Notes: a model not told the origin generated them from the letters alone. DNA of 64,000 bases from an uncultured Bacteroidales bacterium (GCA_903959905.1 CAJBYO010000063.1:124001-188000); one strand, 5' to 3'; positions 8,945 through 19,165 are shown, counted from the first letter of the stretch. Made by a program: numbers and translations.

Positions 8945-10392
8945 TGTACAGGACGCTATCGTTACAACGGCTTACCCTCCTTTGCCTGTTTTTCATCGCA
9001 GGATCTCAGCTGAATGCACAAACATTTGAGCAGTTCATCACCCGGATGAATTCACTGCCCCAGAACCAACGACAGGCTGTTGCCGACAGTTTCATGAATG
9101 CAGGGCATGCTTTCCCCTACATCGAATATGACACCCTGGTGCATTTCGTATATAATGCAACAGCACAGTCTGTTTCACTGGCCGGTGATGCAACAGGCTG
9201 GAATCCAAACCAACCCTTCACCAATACCCCCGGAACCACTTTCTGGCACCTGACCACCCACTATGAACAAGATGCCCGGCTTGACTATAAATATGTCATC
9301 AACGGCTCCAACTGGATACTTGACCCGAGAAACCCCCGCACCTGCACCGGTGGTTTCGGCCCAAATTCCGAATTGCGCATGCCCGGGTATATGCTCCCGC
9401 CTGAGATCAGTTATTATGGCATCATTCCGCACGGTACAATCAAGGACACTACATTTCAAAGCAGTGTCCTTGGAAACAGCAGACAAGTCAGGGTTTACCT
9501 TCCACCCGGATATCCGGATGAGCGTGAAACATACCCGGTGATCCTCTTTCACGATGGCCTTGATTACATCAACCTGGGCAATGCAGGCAACATCCTTGAT
9601 TATCTGATTTCTGAGCACCTGATGACCCCTGTAATCGGTATTTTTGTTCCGGCCGTTGACCGCTCCGCTGAATATGCCGGCAGCAAAATTGACAAATTCA
9701 CCACGTTCATTACCAGCGAGCTCATGCCTGTGATGGATGCAAAGTACAAAACCAGCAAAGACCCTGCCCGACGTGCCATGGCCGGTGCTTCCGATGGCGG
9801 CAACATCTCCCTGTATATCGGGATGAAACATCCTGAACAGTTCGGGAAAATTGCGGCACAGTCAAGCAATGTGATCACCTCCATCAGCCAGACTTTTTCA
9901 AACGGACCAAAACTGAACCTTGAATTATACCTTGATATCGGCACATACGATATTGCCATGCTGATTCCAATGGTGCACAACCTGTGCGGAATTTTACATA
10001 CGAAGGGATACAATTATCAATGCCACGACTGGCACGAAGGCCACAGCTGGGGCAACTGGAAAGGGCACCTGAAACTGCCACTGATGCAGTTTTTCCCCTG
10101 GTCCAGCGGCTTGAATGAGAATCCTGTCGGCCCGGGGATCAAACTGGAACAGAACAGGCCAAACCCGTTCTACGGTTTTACGGTGATTCCTTTTTATGCA
10201 AAGCGAGGTGCAACAGTAAAGTTAACTGTAGAAGATTTATCCGGGAAGGTGATTGAAACCCTCTTTTCCGGGGTTGTTTCCAAATCTGAGAATTCCGTCG
10301 AGTATCGTCACAAATACCCGGCAGGTCAGTATATTCTGACATTGAAAGATAATGAGATGAATAGTGAGAGTTTAATAATCAGTGCATTATGA
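8944..10392 (+). CDS. T9SS-exported esterase-like protein with CBM48-type domain
   Basis: The start at 8944 overlaps the previous stop by one base and gives a clean signal peptide ending SQLNAQ. Residues about 60-150 resemble a CBM48/early-set glucan module (AGDATGWNP, YKYVINGSNWILDP). Residues about 165-390 form an esterase D/Fes-like alpha/beta hydrolase with nucleophile Ser283 in AGASDGG and a His-rich DWHEGHSW segment. The C-terminus is a T9SS sorting domain (NRPNPF ... YPAGQYILTLK). It may remove ester groups from a glucan or act on a glucan-linked ester; the substrate is unknown. Length is 482 residues. Confidence 0.8.
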   Translation: MYRTLSLQRLTLLCLFFIAGSQLNAQTFEQFITRMNSLPQNQRQAVADSFMNAGHAFPYIEYDTLVHFVYNATAQSVSLAGDATGWNPNQPFTNTPGTTFWHLTTHYEQDARLDYKYVINGSNWILDPRNPRTCTGGFGPNSELRMPGYMLPPEISYYGIIPHGTIKDTTFQSSVLGNSRQVRVYLPPGYPDERETYPVILFHDGLDYINLGNAGNILDYLISEHLMTPVIGIFVPAVDRSAEYAGSKIDKFTTFITSELMPVMDAKYKTSKDPARRAMAGASDGGNISLYIGMKHPEQFGKIAAQSSNVITSISQTFSNGPKLNLELYLDIGTYDIAMLIPMVHNLCGILHTKGYNYQCHDWHEGHSWGNWKGHLKLPLMQFFPWSSGLNENPVGPGIKLEQNRPNPFYGFTVIPFYAKRGATVKLTVEDLSGKVIETLFSGVVSKSENSVEYRHKYPAGQYILTLKDNEMNSESLIISAL

Positions 10393-10468
10393 TTTTCCAC
10401 CACATAGCCACATAGATCACAATAGAGTACTTCCCTTATGTGCCCTATGTGCCTATGTGGTGAAAAAA
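10393..10468. repeat. Long inverted repeat, CACCACATAG family, copy 1
   Basis: The left arm (10393-10415) and right arm (10445-10468) are near-perfect reverse complements built from the words CACCACATAG and CACATAG. The loop is about 29 bases. A second copy with a different centre lies at 44474-44591. It could fold in RNA, but there is no T-tract directly after it that would make it a standard terminator. Confidence 0.85.
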
Positions 10469-10505
10469 GCATCCACAACTCCTAACCCAAATTAAATCAA
10501 TAAAA

Positions 10506-12890
10506 ATGAAGATCAAATTACTACCTATCCTTGCCACAGGCCTTGCGCTGACACTCTGGAGTTGCTCCTCCAATGATGACCTCCCTGTGGCAAAAGAACC
10601 CCAGATGCTCAAACTGGCTGCACCCATCCTTGTTGGTGCAGATTCAACAGTTATTCAACTGGCAGATTACCTTGTAAAACCCACAGGGATCGACTCTTTG
10701 CAGCTGGATCAAAGTCTCAGCGCTGCGATATCAGCCGATTCCACCCACATGGTAATCAAACCCTCAGGCAGGGAATTCCCAAAACTCTCCGTCATGAAAA
10801 TCTGGTATAAAGGGTTCTCGTATTCCCTGCTGCTGGAAAAATCAACCAAGTTGCGGTACAGGTTCTCTTTTGATCCAAAAAACAAAAAATACAAACGCGT
10901 CCAGATCAAAGGCCAGATGAATGAATGGAATGCATCGGCCGGCTACCTTTTTGAGAAAGATGGCAGGTGGCATATTGATTTCCAGCTTTTTCCCGGAAAA
11001 TACCAGTACAAACTGATCCTTGACGGTAAAGAAAAATCAGATCCGAACAACCGCGACTCCGTGAGCAACAACAACGGAGGATACAATTCCCTCCTGACCC
11101 TCGGGAACCTGAACCCGTCGGGACTGCCAACCTTATTTTCCTCTTCCGCCAACGGAAGAAAAATTGTTGTCGGGATGAAAAACAAAGCCGATTCGGTGTT
11201 TGTTTTCTGGCAAAATTACCTGCTTGACCGGAAATTCTGGAAAACAGACAGCACGGGTATTACCATCGAAGTGCCAAAAAAGGCCAAGGAATATGACCGC
11301 AGTTTCATCCGGGTGTATGCATACAATTCTGCAGGAATATCAAACGAAATTCTCATTCCGGTTGCCGATGGCAAAGTGCTCACCGATGCGTCAAAACTTA
11401 CCAGGAGTGACAAAGAGGCGATTGTCATGTATTTCCTGATGGTCGACCGCTTTAAAAACGGAAATACAGGCAACGATGCGCCCATAAAAGACAAGGACAT
11501 TGATCCGAAGGTAAACTATATGGGCGGCGACCTTGCCGGGATTACCCGCCAGGTTGAAGACGGTTATTTCACCGCACTTGGCATCAATACGATCTGGATC
11601 TCACCGATCACGCAGAATCCGACAGTCGGATACAATGAATACCCGGCACCCCACCGCAAATTCTCCGGTTATCACGGCTACTGGCCCATTACGCTAACCA
11701 CCGTTGACACTCGTTTCGGGAATGCCGACGAACTCAATAAACTGGTGAATGAGGCCCACAGCAAGAACATCAACGTGATCCTCGATTTTGTTTCGCATCA
11801 TGCACACCAGGATTATCCTGCATTCAAGGCCCATCCCGACTGGATGACCCAGGTTGACCTCCCCGGGAAAAGAAAGAATATCCGGTTGTGGGACGAACAG
11901 CGGCTCACCACCTGGTTTGACATTTTCCTCCCCACCTTTGATCTTACAAAACCGGAAGTGGCCAGCATGGTGTCGGATTCAGCCGCATTCTGGATCAAAG
12001 AATACAAAATTGACGGATTCAGGCACGATGCAGCGAAACACGTTCCCGAGAATTACTGGAGGCTGCTCAACCAGAAGCTCACGCAACAGGTTGTCATTCC
12101 TGAAAACAGAAACATATACCAGATTGGCGAAACCTTTGGCAGCCGCGAACTTATTGCCAGTTACATCAACCCGGGAATGCTCGACGCCCAGTTTGATTTC
12201 AACCTCTATTGGGATGCCAAGGCCGCTTTTGCCATGGACAATGCATCCTTCCGCGAATTAAACTATTCACTGCAACAGAGTTTCAGTTATTATGGAGAAC
12301 ATAACCTGATGGGAAATATAACCGGAAACCAGGACATGTCGCGGTTTATCTCCTATGCCAGCGGAGCCCTCAGTTTCAATGAGGATGACCGTGAAGCCGG
12401 ATGGAAGCGCGATATCCAGGTGAAGGATACTGTCGGGTACAGGAAACTTGCTTCCTTGGAGGCCTTCAATATGACGATTCCCGGTATCCCTGTGATTTAC
12501 TACGGGGATGAATATGGCATGGCCGGTGCCGCCGACCCCGATAACAGGCGCATGATGAAATTTGACAGCCTGAATAAAAACGAACAATACCTGAAAACAG
12601 TTACAGCGAAACTTGCGCAGCTCAGGAAATCCAACCTGGCGTTGGTTTACGGTGATTTCACCACGATAAAAGTCAACGAAAAGGTTTTTGTTTACCTGAG
12701 ATCCTATTTTGATAAAGCTGTTGTGGTCATTTTCAACAAAGATAAATCTGCAAGAAAAGTGGAATTCGAACTTCCGGCGAGGTTTGCTGACGGCAAATTT
12801 ACCGCACAGTTCGGAAACAGTTTCGTGTTTGATAAAGGCAAATCCAGTATTGAATTACAGGGCAATTCATTTGAAATATTGTCAAATTAA
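10506..12890 (+). CDS. Surface lipoprotein alpha-amylase (GH13, SusG-like)
   Basis: A 794-residue lipoprotein (lipobox LWSC, Cys20). The following SSNDD resembles the Bacteroidetes surface-export signal, so it probably faces outward. Residues about 110-200 form a glucan-binding module (KGQMNEWNASAGYLF ... YKLILDGK). The GH13 barrel starts near 300 (MYFLMVDRFKNG). Nucleophile Asp508 lies in DGFRHD and acid/base Glu542 in QIGETFG. Region IV reads GNQDMSR, with Gln609 before Asp610 where most GH13 enzymes have His. It should cut starch at the cell surface ahead of SusCD uptake. The exact GH13 subfamily is uncertain. Confidence 0.88.
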   Translation: MKIKLLPILATGLALTLWSCSSNDDLPVAKEPQMLKLAAPILVGADSTVIQLADYLVKPTGIDSLQLDQSLSAAISADSTHMVIKPSGREFPKLSVMKIWYKGFSYSLLLEKSTKLRYRFSFDPKNKKYKRVQIKGQMNEWNASAGYLFEKDGRWHIDFQLFPGKYQYKLILDGKEKSDPNNRDSVSNNNGGYNSLLTLGNLNPSGLPTLFSSSANGRKIVVGMKNKADSVFVFWQNYLLDRKFWKTDSTGITIEVPKKAKEYDRSFIRVYAYNSAGISNEILIPVADGKVLTDASKLTRSDKEAIVMYFLMVDRFKNGNTGNDAPIKDKDIDPKVNYMGGDLAGITRQVEDGYFTALGINTIWISPITQNPTVGYNEYPAPHRKFSGYHGYWPITLTTVDTRFGNADELNKLVNEAHSKNINVILDFVSHHAHQDYPAFKAHPDWMTQVDLPGKRKNIRLWDEQRLTTWFDIFLPTFDLTKPEVASMVSDSAAFWIKEYKIDGFRHDAAKHVPENYWRLLNQKLTQQVVIPENRNIYQIGETFGSRELIASYINPGMLDAQFDFNLYWDAKAAFAMDNASFRELNYSLQQSFSYYGEHNLMGNITGNQDMSRFISYASGALSFNEDDREAGWKRDIQVKDTVGYRKLASLEAFNMTIPGIPVIYYGDEYGMAGAADPDNRRMMKFDSLNKNEQYLKTVTAKLAQLRKSNLALVYGDFTTIKVNEKVFVYLRSYFDKAVVVIFNKDKSARKVEFELPARFADGKFTAQFGNSFVFDKGKSSIELQGNSFEILSN

Positions 12891-12904
12891 AACGCAATAA
12901 TAAT

Positions 12905-12991
12905 CTCCGTGTACCTCTGTGTCTTCTCCGTGTACCTCTGTGTAACAATATTTCACAGAGGTACACGGAGAAGACACAGAGAACCACGGAG
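12905..12991. repeat. Long inverted repeat, CTCTGTGTACCTCTGTG family, copy 1
   Basis: Arms of about 40 bases (12905-12945 and 12951-12991) pair with few mismatches across a loop of about five bases. Each arm is a string of words such as gtacctctgtg and cttctccgtg. It ends about 30 bases before the next start codon. Translating it gives a spurious HRGTRR peptide. A second copy is at 63801-63894. Confidence 0.9.
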
Positions 12992-13019
12992 AAAACAAAC
13001 ACTGTTAAACCTACCTTCT

Positions 13020-14378
13020 ATGAAACAGCTATCGTTCCTTCTGGCCGCATTGTTTTTTGCATTAACCGGATGCAAAGGCACTTCATCCAATGAGAATACC
13101 GACCCGGCCGCCCATGTTGAATGGAGCCGGAATGCCACAATCTATGAGGTCAATATCCGGCAATACACCCCGGAGGGCACCTTCAAGGCATTTGAAGCTG
13201 AACTGCCCCGCCTGCAGAAGATGGGCGTAAAGATCCTTTGGCTGATGCCGATCAACCCCCTCGGGGTAAAAAACCGGAAAGGCAGCCTGGGAAGTTATTA
13301 CTCCGTGAGCGACTTCCTTGAAGTCAACCCGGAATACGGCAACAAGCAGGATTTCACCAACCTCGTAAAAAAGGCCCACGATCTGGGCATGAAGGTGATC
13401 ATTGACTGGGTAGCCAACCACACATCCTGGGATAACCAACTGATAACCAAACATCCGGAATGGTATAAAAAAGACTCTGCCGGCAACATCAAACCGCCGG
13501 TTGCCGACTGGACCGATGTTGCCGCCCTGGACTATTCGCAGCCAGGCCTGCACGAATACATGACCGACGCCATGATTTACTGGGTGAAGGAGACAGACAT
13601 TGACGGCTTTCGCTGCGATGTGGCCGGCATGGTTCCCGTTGCTTTCTGGAACAGTGCCATCCCAGCCCTGAAAAAAGTCAAACCGCTCTTCATGCTTGCA
13701 GAAGAGGAATCCCCGAAAATCCATGACTCCGGTTACTTCGATGCATCTTACTCATGGCAACTGTTCCACATTATGAACGGGATCGCCCAGGGAAAGAAAA
13801 CGGCGACAGCCATTGATTCATCCTATGCCAGTGACCTCAAAAAATACCCGAAGGATGCATTTCGCATGCGGTTCACCTCAAACCATGATGAAAACTCATG
13901 GAATGGCACTGAATTTGAACGCCTTGGAGAAGGTGCAAGAACTTTTGCCGTGCTCAGTTTCACATTCCCCGGCATACCATTAATATATACAGGACAGGAA
14001 TCGGCCCTGAACAAGCGGTTGAAATTCTTTGACAAGGATACCATCACCTGGGGGAATTACCCGCTGGATTCGTTTTATGCAACACTGACGGGGCTTAAAA
14101 CAAAAAATAACCTGCTTGATGCCGGTGATAAAGGCGGAACGTTCATCAAAGTGCCAACAACCTCCGATCAGTTTGTTTATATATTTATGCGCAAAACAGA
14201 TAAGGATCAGATGCTCGTTTTACTTAACCTTTCGGCCCGCGACCAGAATTTCACACTGAAAGGATCCGGTGTTGCCGGATCGTATGGCGAAGCGTTTACG
14301 AACACCACCCGGACATTCAAAGACGGAGAAAAATGCTCGCTCAAGGCATGGGAGTACCAGGTTTATACCAGGAAATAA
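13020..14378 (+). CDS. Lipoprotein alpha-amylase family protein (GH13)
   Basis: A 452-residue lipoprotein with lipobox ALTGC (Cys18). The start at 13020 was chosen because the upstream extension is only repeat DNA. The barrel begins almost at once (ATIYEVNIRQYTPEGTF), so there is no separate starch-binding domain. Catalytic residues are Asp200 in DGFRCD, Glu228 in MLAEEE and Asp290 in SNHDENS. No acidic export signal follows the lipid Cys (KGTSSNEN), so a periplasmic location is more likely than for the amylase at 10506. It is transcribed toward SusC and probably trims imported oligosaccharides. Confidence 0.88.
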   Translation: MKQLSFLLAALFFALTGCKGTSSNENTDPAAHVEWSRNATIYEVNIRQYTPEGTFKAFEAELPRLQKMGVKILWLMPINPLGVKNRKGSLGSYYSVSDFLEVNPEYGNKQDFTNLVKKAHDLGMKVIIDWVANHTSWDNQLITKHPEWYKKDSAGNIKPPVADWTDVAALDYSQPGLHEYMTDAMIYWVKETDIDGFRCDVAGMVPVAFWNSAIPALKKVKPLFMLAEEESPKIHDSGYFDASYSWQLFHIMNGIAQGKKTATAIDSSYASDLKKYPKDAFRMRFTSNHDENSWNGTEFERLGEGARTFAVLSFTFPGIPLIYTGQESALNKRLKFFDKDTITWGNYPLDSFYATLTGLKTKNNLLDAGDKGGTFIKVPTTSDQFVYIFMRKTDKDQMLVLLNLSARDQNFTLKGSGVAGSYGEAFTNTTRTFKDGEKCSLKAWEYQVYTRK

Positions 14379-14443
14379 TTTCTTCATTTGTAAGGAAAAG
14401 CTTAAATGTTATAGCCTCAGCATAATCATTGTTAATTTTTTAT

Positions 14444-14451
14444 TAATTTTG
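14444..14451 (+). promoter_or_regulatory. Possible -7 element TAATTTTG for the susCDE operon
   Basis: TAATTTTG fits TAnnTTTG and lies in the AT-rich 250-base gap before susC. Transcription from it would leave a leader of roughly 170 bases, long enough for leader control. No -33 TTG sits at the normal spacing, so support is partial. I see no LacI-type or other clear operator. Confidence 0.35.
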
Positions 14452-14629
14452 CACAAAAATTGAGATATTACAGGTATCGAACAATGTAAAACACCATATA
14501 ACTACCTGATTTTATACCAATTGACCTTCAACCCCAGGAAGGAATCACGCTCTTTGACCTAGATTTTTATTTTCACTGGAAATTTAACAGACTTTGTATT
14601 TAACTTTATATGTTCAAATTTTATCGGGT

Positions 14630-17600
14630 ATGAAAAGAAAATTACACTTTAAGTTTAAAAATCTGATCCTGGTATGCCTGTTTTTGGGTGCGGCGCTAAG
14701 CCTTTCCGCCCAGACCTTTGAGGTAACCGGTACGATCACAGAAGCAGGCACGGGCGACCCGATGATCGGGGCCACAGTGCTTGAAAAAGGCACGACCAAC
14801 GGAACCGTTGCGGATATTTCAGGTAATTATAAAATCAAGGTAGCAAAAGGAGCTGTGCTTAAATTCTCCCTGATTGGTTATTTAACCAAAGAGGTGACTG
14901 TTGAAAAAGCCGGTGCCATTGACGTTTCCATGGTTGTGCAGGTTACCACCCTGAATGATGTGATCGTTATCGGTTACGGAACGCAGAAGAAAACAGATAA
15001 GACGGGCGCGGTAAGTACCGTAAAATCAGATGATCTTAACGGCGGGGTTGTGACCAACCCTATTCAGGCTATGCAGGGCAAAGCTGCCGGCGTATTGATC
15101 TCCAAAGCCGGTGGTGACCCGAGTGCCGATTATAAAGTCAGAATCCGTGGCGCATCAGGGTTTGAATCAAATACCCAGCCCCTTTATGTTGTTGACGGAA
15201 TTCCCGGTGCCGACCCCAATATTGTCTCCTCCGACGACATTGAATCATACAACATCCTGAAGGATGCCGCATCAACAGCTATTTACGGATCAAGGGGATC
15301 AAACGGGGTTATCATCATCACCACAAAAAAAGGTAAAGGGGTGTCTAAAGACGGATCAAAGGACGATGGTGCATACAGCAATATTGAATTTTCCTCGCAG
15401 ATATCCATGGAGCGCGTGGCGAAAAAGCTTAACCTCATGACCGCTGCTCAGATCCGGAGTTATGCCGAGCAACTTCTGGCCGAAAAACGGGTTACGAATG
15501 ATACGCTTACCATGAAGGATGTCTTCATTGATGGTGGTTCTTCAACTGACTGGCAGAATGAAGTATTCAGAACCGGTATTGCATATACAAACTCGCTGAG
15601 TTTCTCAGGTGGGAACAAACACAGTTCATACGTTGCCGCAGTAACCAATGCCGACTGGCAGGGAACCATGAAGGGAACCGGGAAAAACCAGACCACTGCA
15701 CACATCAGTGTTAACCACAAAGCCATCAATGACAAGTTGACACTGGCTGCAAACCTGATGGGTTCATTTGAAAAGAATGACTATGAAAATTATGGCGGCT
15801 GGGGCCAGGAAGACATCATCTACCAGGCTATCTCCAGGAATCCGACTGACCCTGTTTATAACCCGACCGGAGGTTATTACCAGTCATCCCGTAAATTCAA
15901 TTATGAAAACCCGATGGCCGTCATCAATGGAATCACCAACAACAGGGATGCCAAGAAATTCCTCGGAAGTCTGAAAGGCGATTTTGAGATCATCTCTGGA
16001 CTTGTTGCCAGTGTAAATCTCGGTTATACGAATGAGGACAACACCTTCAACTATTTCAGGCCTGCCAATCTTTATGCATCAGCCGATAACGGAGCCGGTA
16101 GAAAAACCTACAATTCATATACCCAGAAAGTGATGGAGATCACTGGAAACTACACCAAGACCATCAGCAAAAACCATAATCTCAATGCCCTGCTCGGTTA
16201 CTCCTGGCAGGAATCAACCAGCAGTGGCTTTTGGGCTGGTGGTCGTGATGCGCAATCAAACTATGCCGGTCCCTTTAACCTCCAGGTATTGAATGACATG
16301 AAAAGATGGGGAGATGTCGGATCTTACAAAAATCAATCAACACTCGTCGGCTTTTTCGGCCGTGTCCAGTACAACTACAAAAGCAAATATTTCCTTTCCG
16401 GATCACTTCGTCGTGACGGTTCTTCCAAATTCGGAGCCAACAACAAATGGGGATGGTTCCCCACTGCGGCCATCGGCTGGAGCCTTGACCAGGAAAAATT
16501 CCTTTCCGATACCAAATGGCTCAGCCAGTTGAAACTGCGGGCCAGCTACGGTATTTCCGGCAACCAGGAGATTGGCGAATATCACAGCCTTCTGCTTTAT
16601 CAGCCAAGCGGATGGGGAACGAATGCAGAAACAGGGAAGGAAGTTATTACTTTCAGTGCAGCATGGAACGCCAACCCCGACCTGAAATGGGAACAAACAT
16701 CAGAATATAACTTTGGTGTCGATTTCGGATTCTTCAACAGCAGGTTGAGCGGAAGCCTTGAAGTATATTTCAAGGAAACAAACGACCTCCTGGGAAGTTA
16801 CCAGGTCCCTGTACCACCCAACCTTGCCTCCACCACTTTTGCCAACGCAGGCTCCATGTCAAACAAAGGTATTGAGCTCTTCCTGATGGCATACCCGGTA
16901 TCTACCAAAAATTTTACCTGGAAAACAAGCCTCACCGCTTCACATAATAAAACAGAAGTGCTTGATCTCGGATCATACTTCAATCAGCTGGATGGCGTAA
17001 GAAAAGAGGGTTACCTGTCAGGCCCCGGCATGGTTGGCGATGCCAACTATGTAACCGGTATCATGGTCGGCCAGGAAATCGGCGCATTCTACCTCCCTAC
17101 CTATGTGGCACTGCAGAATGGCAAATTCATCTACGAATCTGAATCAGGTGGTTTTACGCCGGATCTGAGCCATGCCAAACGGTCAATTGTTGCAACTGCG
17201 GCACCCAAGGTTGAACTTGGATGGTCCAACACGCTTACTTACGGCAAACACCTTTCACTTGATTTCTCCTTCCGCGCCTGGATCGGTAACCATGTGTACA
17301 ATGCCACAAAGATGTTCTTTGACTTTCCTGACTCCCACCTTCCCGACCTGAATGCATTCCCTGAAGCCGTTGACTGGCACAACCAGGGCCGTACAAGTTC
17401 AGCCCAGATCGCCGATACCTATGTGGAGAATGCCTCATTCCTGAAACTGGATTACGTTTCACTGGCCTATGACTTCAACGTTTCTAAAATCTCCTGGTTA
17501 AAGAAACTTTCAGTGTATGTATCTGCCAACAATGTATTCACCATTACAGGCTATACCGGCGTGGATCCCGAAACCACCGTCAATGGTTTGTCATTCGGAA

Positions 17601-17665
17601 TTGATCAGTATAATGTTTATCCAAAAACCCGTGCTTACACTGCCGGTTTTAAGGTAACCTTCTAA
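14630..17665 (+). CDS. susC: SusC-family TonB-dependent outer-membrane receptor
   Basis: A 1011-residue protein, close to Bacteroides SusC in length. The start at 14630 (MKRKLHFKFKN) gives a signal peptide ending LSLSAQ. Next comes a carboxypeptidase-like regulatory domain (FEVTGTITEAGTGDPMIGATV, about 25-105), then the SusC signature DVIVIGYGTQKKTDKTGAVS and plug (IQAMQGKAAGV, VDGIPG, DAASTAIYGSRGSNGV), then a 22-strand-type barrel ending in a strand with terminal Phe. It imports starch oligosaccharides using TonB energy together with SusD, whose gene starts 12 bases downstream. Confidence 0.95.
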   Translation: MKRKLHFKFKNLILVCLFLGAALSLSAQTFEVTGTITEAGTGDPMIGATVLEKGTTNGTVADISGNYKIKVAKGAVLKFSLIGYLTKEVTVEKAGAIDVSMVVQVTTLNDVIVIGYGTQKKTDKTGAVSTVKSDDLNGGVVTNPIQAMQGKAAGVLISKAGGDPSADYKVRIRGASGFESNTQPLYVVDGIPGADPNIVSSDDIESYNILKDAASTAIYGSRGSNGVIIITTKKGKGVSKDGSKDDGAYSNIEFSSQISMERVAKKLNLMTAAQIRSYAEQLLAEKRVTNDTLTMKDVFIDGGSSTDWQNEVFRTGIAYTNSLSFSGGNKHSSYVAAVTNADWQGTMKGTGKNQTTAHISVNHKAINDKLTLAANLMGSFEKNDYENYGGWGQEDIIYQAISRNPTDPVYNPTGGYYQSSRKFNYENPMAVINGITNNRDAKKFLGSLKGDFEIISGLVASVNLGYTNEDNTFNYFRPANLYASADNGAGRKTYNSYTQKVMEITGNYTKTISKNHNLNALLGYSWQESTSSGFWAGGRDAQSNYAGPFNLQVLNDMKRWGDVGSYKNQSTLVGFFGRVQYNYKSKYFLSGSLRRDGSSKFGANNKWGWFPTAAIGWSLDQEKFLSDTKWLSQLKLRASYGISGNQEIGEYHSLLLYQPSGWGTNAETGKEVITFSAAWNANPDLKWEQTSEYNFGVDFGFFNSRLSGSLEVYFKETNDLLGSYQVPVPPNLASTTFANAGSMSNKGIELFLMAYPVSTKNFTWKTSLTASHNKTEVLDLGSYFNQLDGVRKEGYLSGPGMVGDANYVTGIMVGQEIGAFYLPTYVALQNGKFIYESESGGFTPDLSHAKRSIVATAAPKVELGWSNTLTYGKHLSLDFSFRAWIGNHVYNATKMFFDFPDSHLPDLNAFPEAVDWHNQGRTSSAQIADTYVENASFLKLDYVSLAYDFNVSKISWLKKLSVYVSANNVFTITGYTGVDPETTVNGLSFGIDQYNVYPKTRAYTAGFKVTF

Positions 17666-17677
17666 CTTTATATAGCT

Positions 17678-19165
17678 ATGAAAATAAAATATTTAATTCT
17701 TTCAGCCCTGTTCATTTCACTCCTTTCCTGTACGAAACTGGATGAAACGGTTTATGATAAAATTCCCGGAACCGAATACCCGGAAACCCCTGACCAGATT
17801 GCCAACCTGAGTGTTGATTGCTACGGAAAGCTAAGGCCGTTTGCAGACGACGAAGGATGGTGGTTTCTTGCCCAGGAGATATCCTCAGACGAGATCTGCG
17901 GTCCTACCCGCGGAAGCGACTGGGACGACGGTGGAAAATGGCGCAACATGTACCAGCACGCCTGGACCAACAATGATGAAGGTGTAAACAGGATGTGGAG
18001 CAGCATGTGGACAGGTATCACCACCTGTAACCAGACACTCGACATGATGAACCAGTTACCCCAGAATCCCACCTTGATGGCTAAAAAGCAGGAAGTAATG
18101 GTACTCAGGTCGTTTTATTATTACCTGCTCATTGACAACTACGGTGATGCACCATACCTTACAACTACCATCAATGTACCTGAACAGCCCTTTAAGATCA
18201 AGCGGGCTGCCATCTTTGACAGTATTGTTAATACCATCAAAACGGCCATGCCAAGTTTGAAAACAGGTGACAAAAAATCAATGGTAACCCAAAACACTGC
18301 CTTTGCACTCCTGGCTAAACTTTACCTGAACGCTCAGGTGTATACCGGAACCGCTAAGTGGCAGGAAGCCCTTTCTTACTGCGACAGTGTGCTGGCAGGA
18401 CCCTATGCGCTTGAATCCAATTTACTTGCACCGTTTGTCACAGAAAATCAAAATTCCCGTGAGATCATTTTTTCAATCCCATACGATGAAAACTCTTTCA
18501 CCGGTTTCCGGTTGCATATGAGAACGCTTCATTACCAGATGAACCTCAAATACGATATGACTGTCGGGCCATGGAACGGGTTTGCTGTAGTGCCTACCTT
18601 TTTTGACACATACGAAACAACGGATTTAAGAAAGGAAGGCTACCATATTTTCGGCCCTCAGTATGACAAGGACGGCGTTATTATCAAAGACGGTTTAACA
18701 CTGGAGGATCTTGTCCTCACCCCGCATCTTCCGTTTCTCAACATGAACGCCTCCAACACCACCCCACAGGAATTAAGATGTTCTGGCGCCCGTGTAGGGA
18801 AATATGAGATCAAAATGGGAGCCATGGATAATTTAAGCAACGATTTGCCGTTATTCAGAATCACAGATTTTTACCTGATGAAAGCTGAGTTACTGATCAG
18901 AATGGGACAAAACGGAGATGATTGGGTCAACCCGATCCGGACAAGGGCAGGCGTTTCAACCTGGACAGGAACAACACTCGACCAACTCCTTGCCGAGCGT
19001 GGCAGAGAGCTTTACTGTGAAGGACACCGCAGGCAGGACCTTATCAGGTACGGAAAATTTGGCCAGTCAAAATGGGAGAAACCAGTCGATGCTGAAGACC
19101 GGTCAATCTTCCCCATTCCAAAATGGGCCACCGATGCAAATCCAAATCTTTTAATCAATCTATAA
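17678..19165 (+). CDS. susD: SusD/RagB-family nutrient-binding lipoprotein
   Basis: A 495-residue surface lipoprotein (lipobox LLSC, Cys18). It has the family's TPR-like core and typical C-terminal signature (LLAERGRELYCEGHRRQDLIRYGKF, about 435-460), ending with the usual IPIPKW-type tail. It forms the lid over the SusC channel and binds starch chains. It is slightly shorter than Bacteroides SusD. Aromatic-rich segments (DEGWWFLAQE, SDWDDGGKWRNMYQHAW) could form the sugar platform, which is inferred. It lies between susC and the SusE-like gene in one operon. Confidence 0.95.
   Translation: MKIKYLILSALFISLLSCTKLDETVYDKIPGTEYPETPDQIANLSVDCYGKLRPFADDEGWWFLAQEISSDEICGPTRGSDWDDGGKWRNMYQHAWTNNDEGVNRMWSSMWTGITTCNQTLDMMNQLPQNPTLMAKKQEVMVLRSFYYYLLIDNYGDAPYLTTTINVPEQPFKIKRAAIFDSIVNTIKTAMPSLKTGDKKSMVTQNTAFALLAKLYLNAQVYTGTAKWQEALSYCDSVLAGPYALESNLLAPFVTENQNSREIIFSIPYDENSFTGFRLHMRTLHYQMNLKYDMTVGPWNGFAVVPTFFDTYETTDLRKEGYHIFGPQYDKDGVIIKDGLTLEDLVLTPHLPFLNMNASNTTPQELRCSGARVGKYEIKMGAMDNLSNDLPLFRITDFYLMKAELLIRMGQNGDDWVNPIRTRAGVSTWTGTTLDQLLAERGRELYCEGHRRQDLIRYGKFGQSKWEKPVDAEDRSIFPIPKWATDANPNLLINL

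Noticed and set aside
12799..13019. Short frames on both strands reading HRGTRRRHRGTRR-like peptides, and an upstream extension of the amylase at 13020
   Set aside because: They are translations of the CTCTGTG inverted repeat; the real amylase start gives a proper lipoprotein signal.
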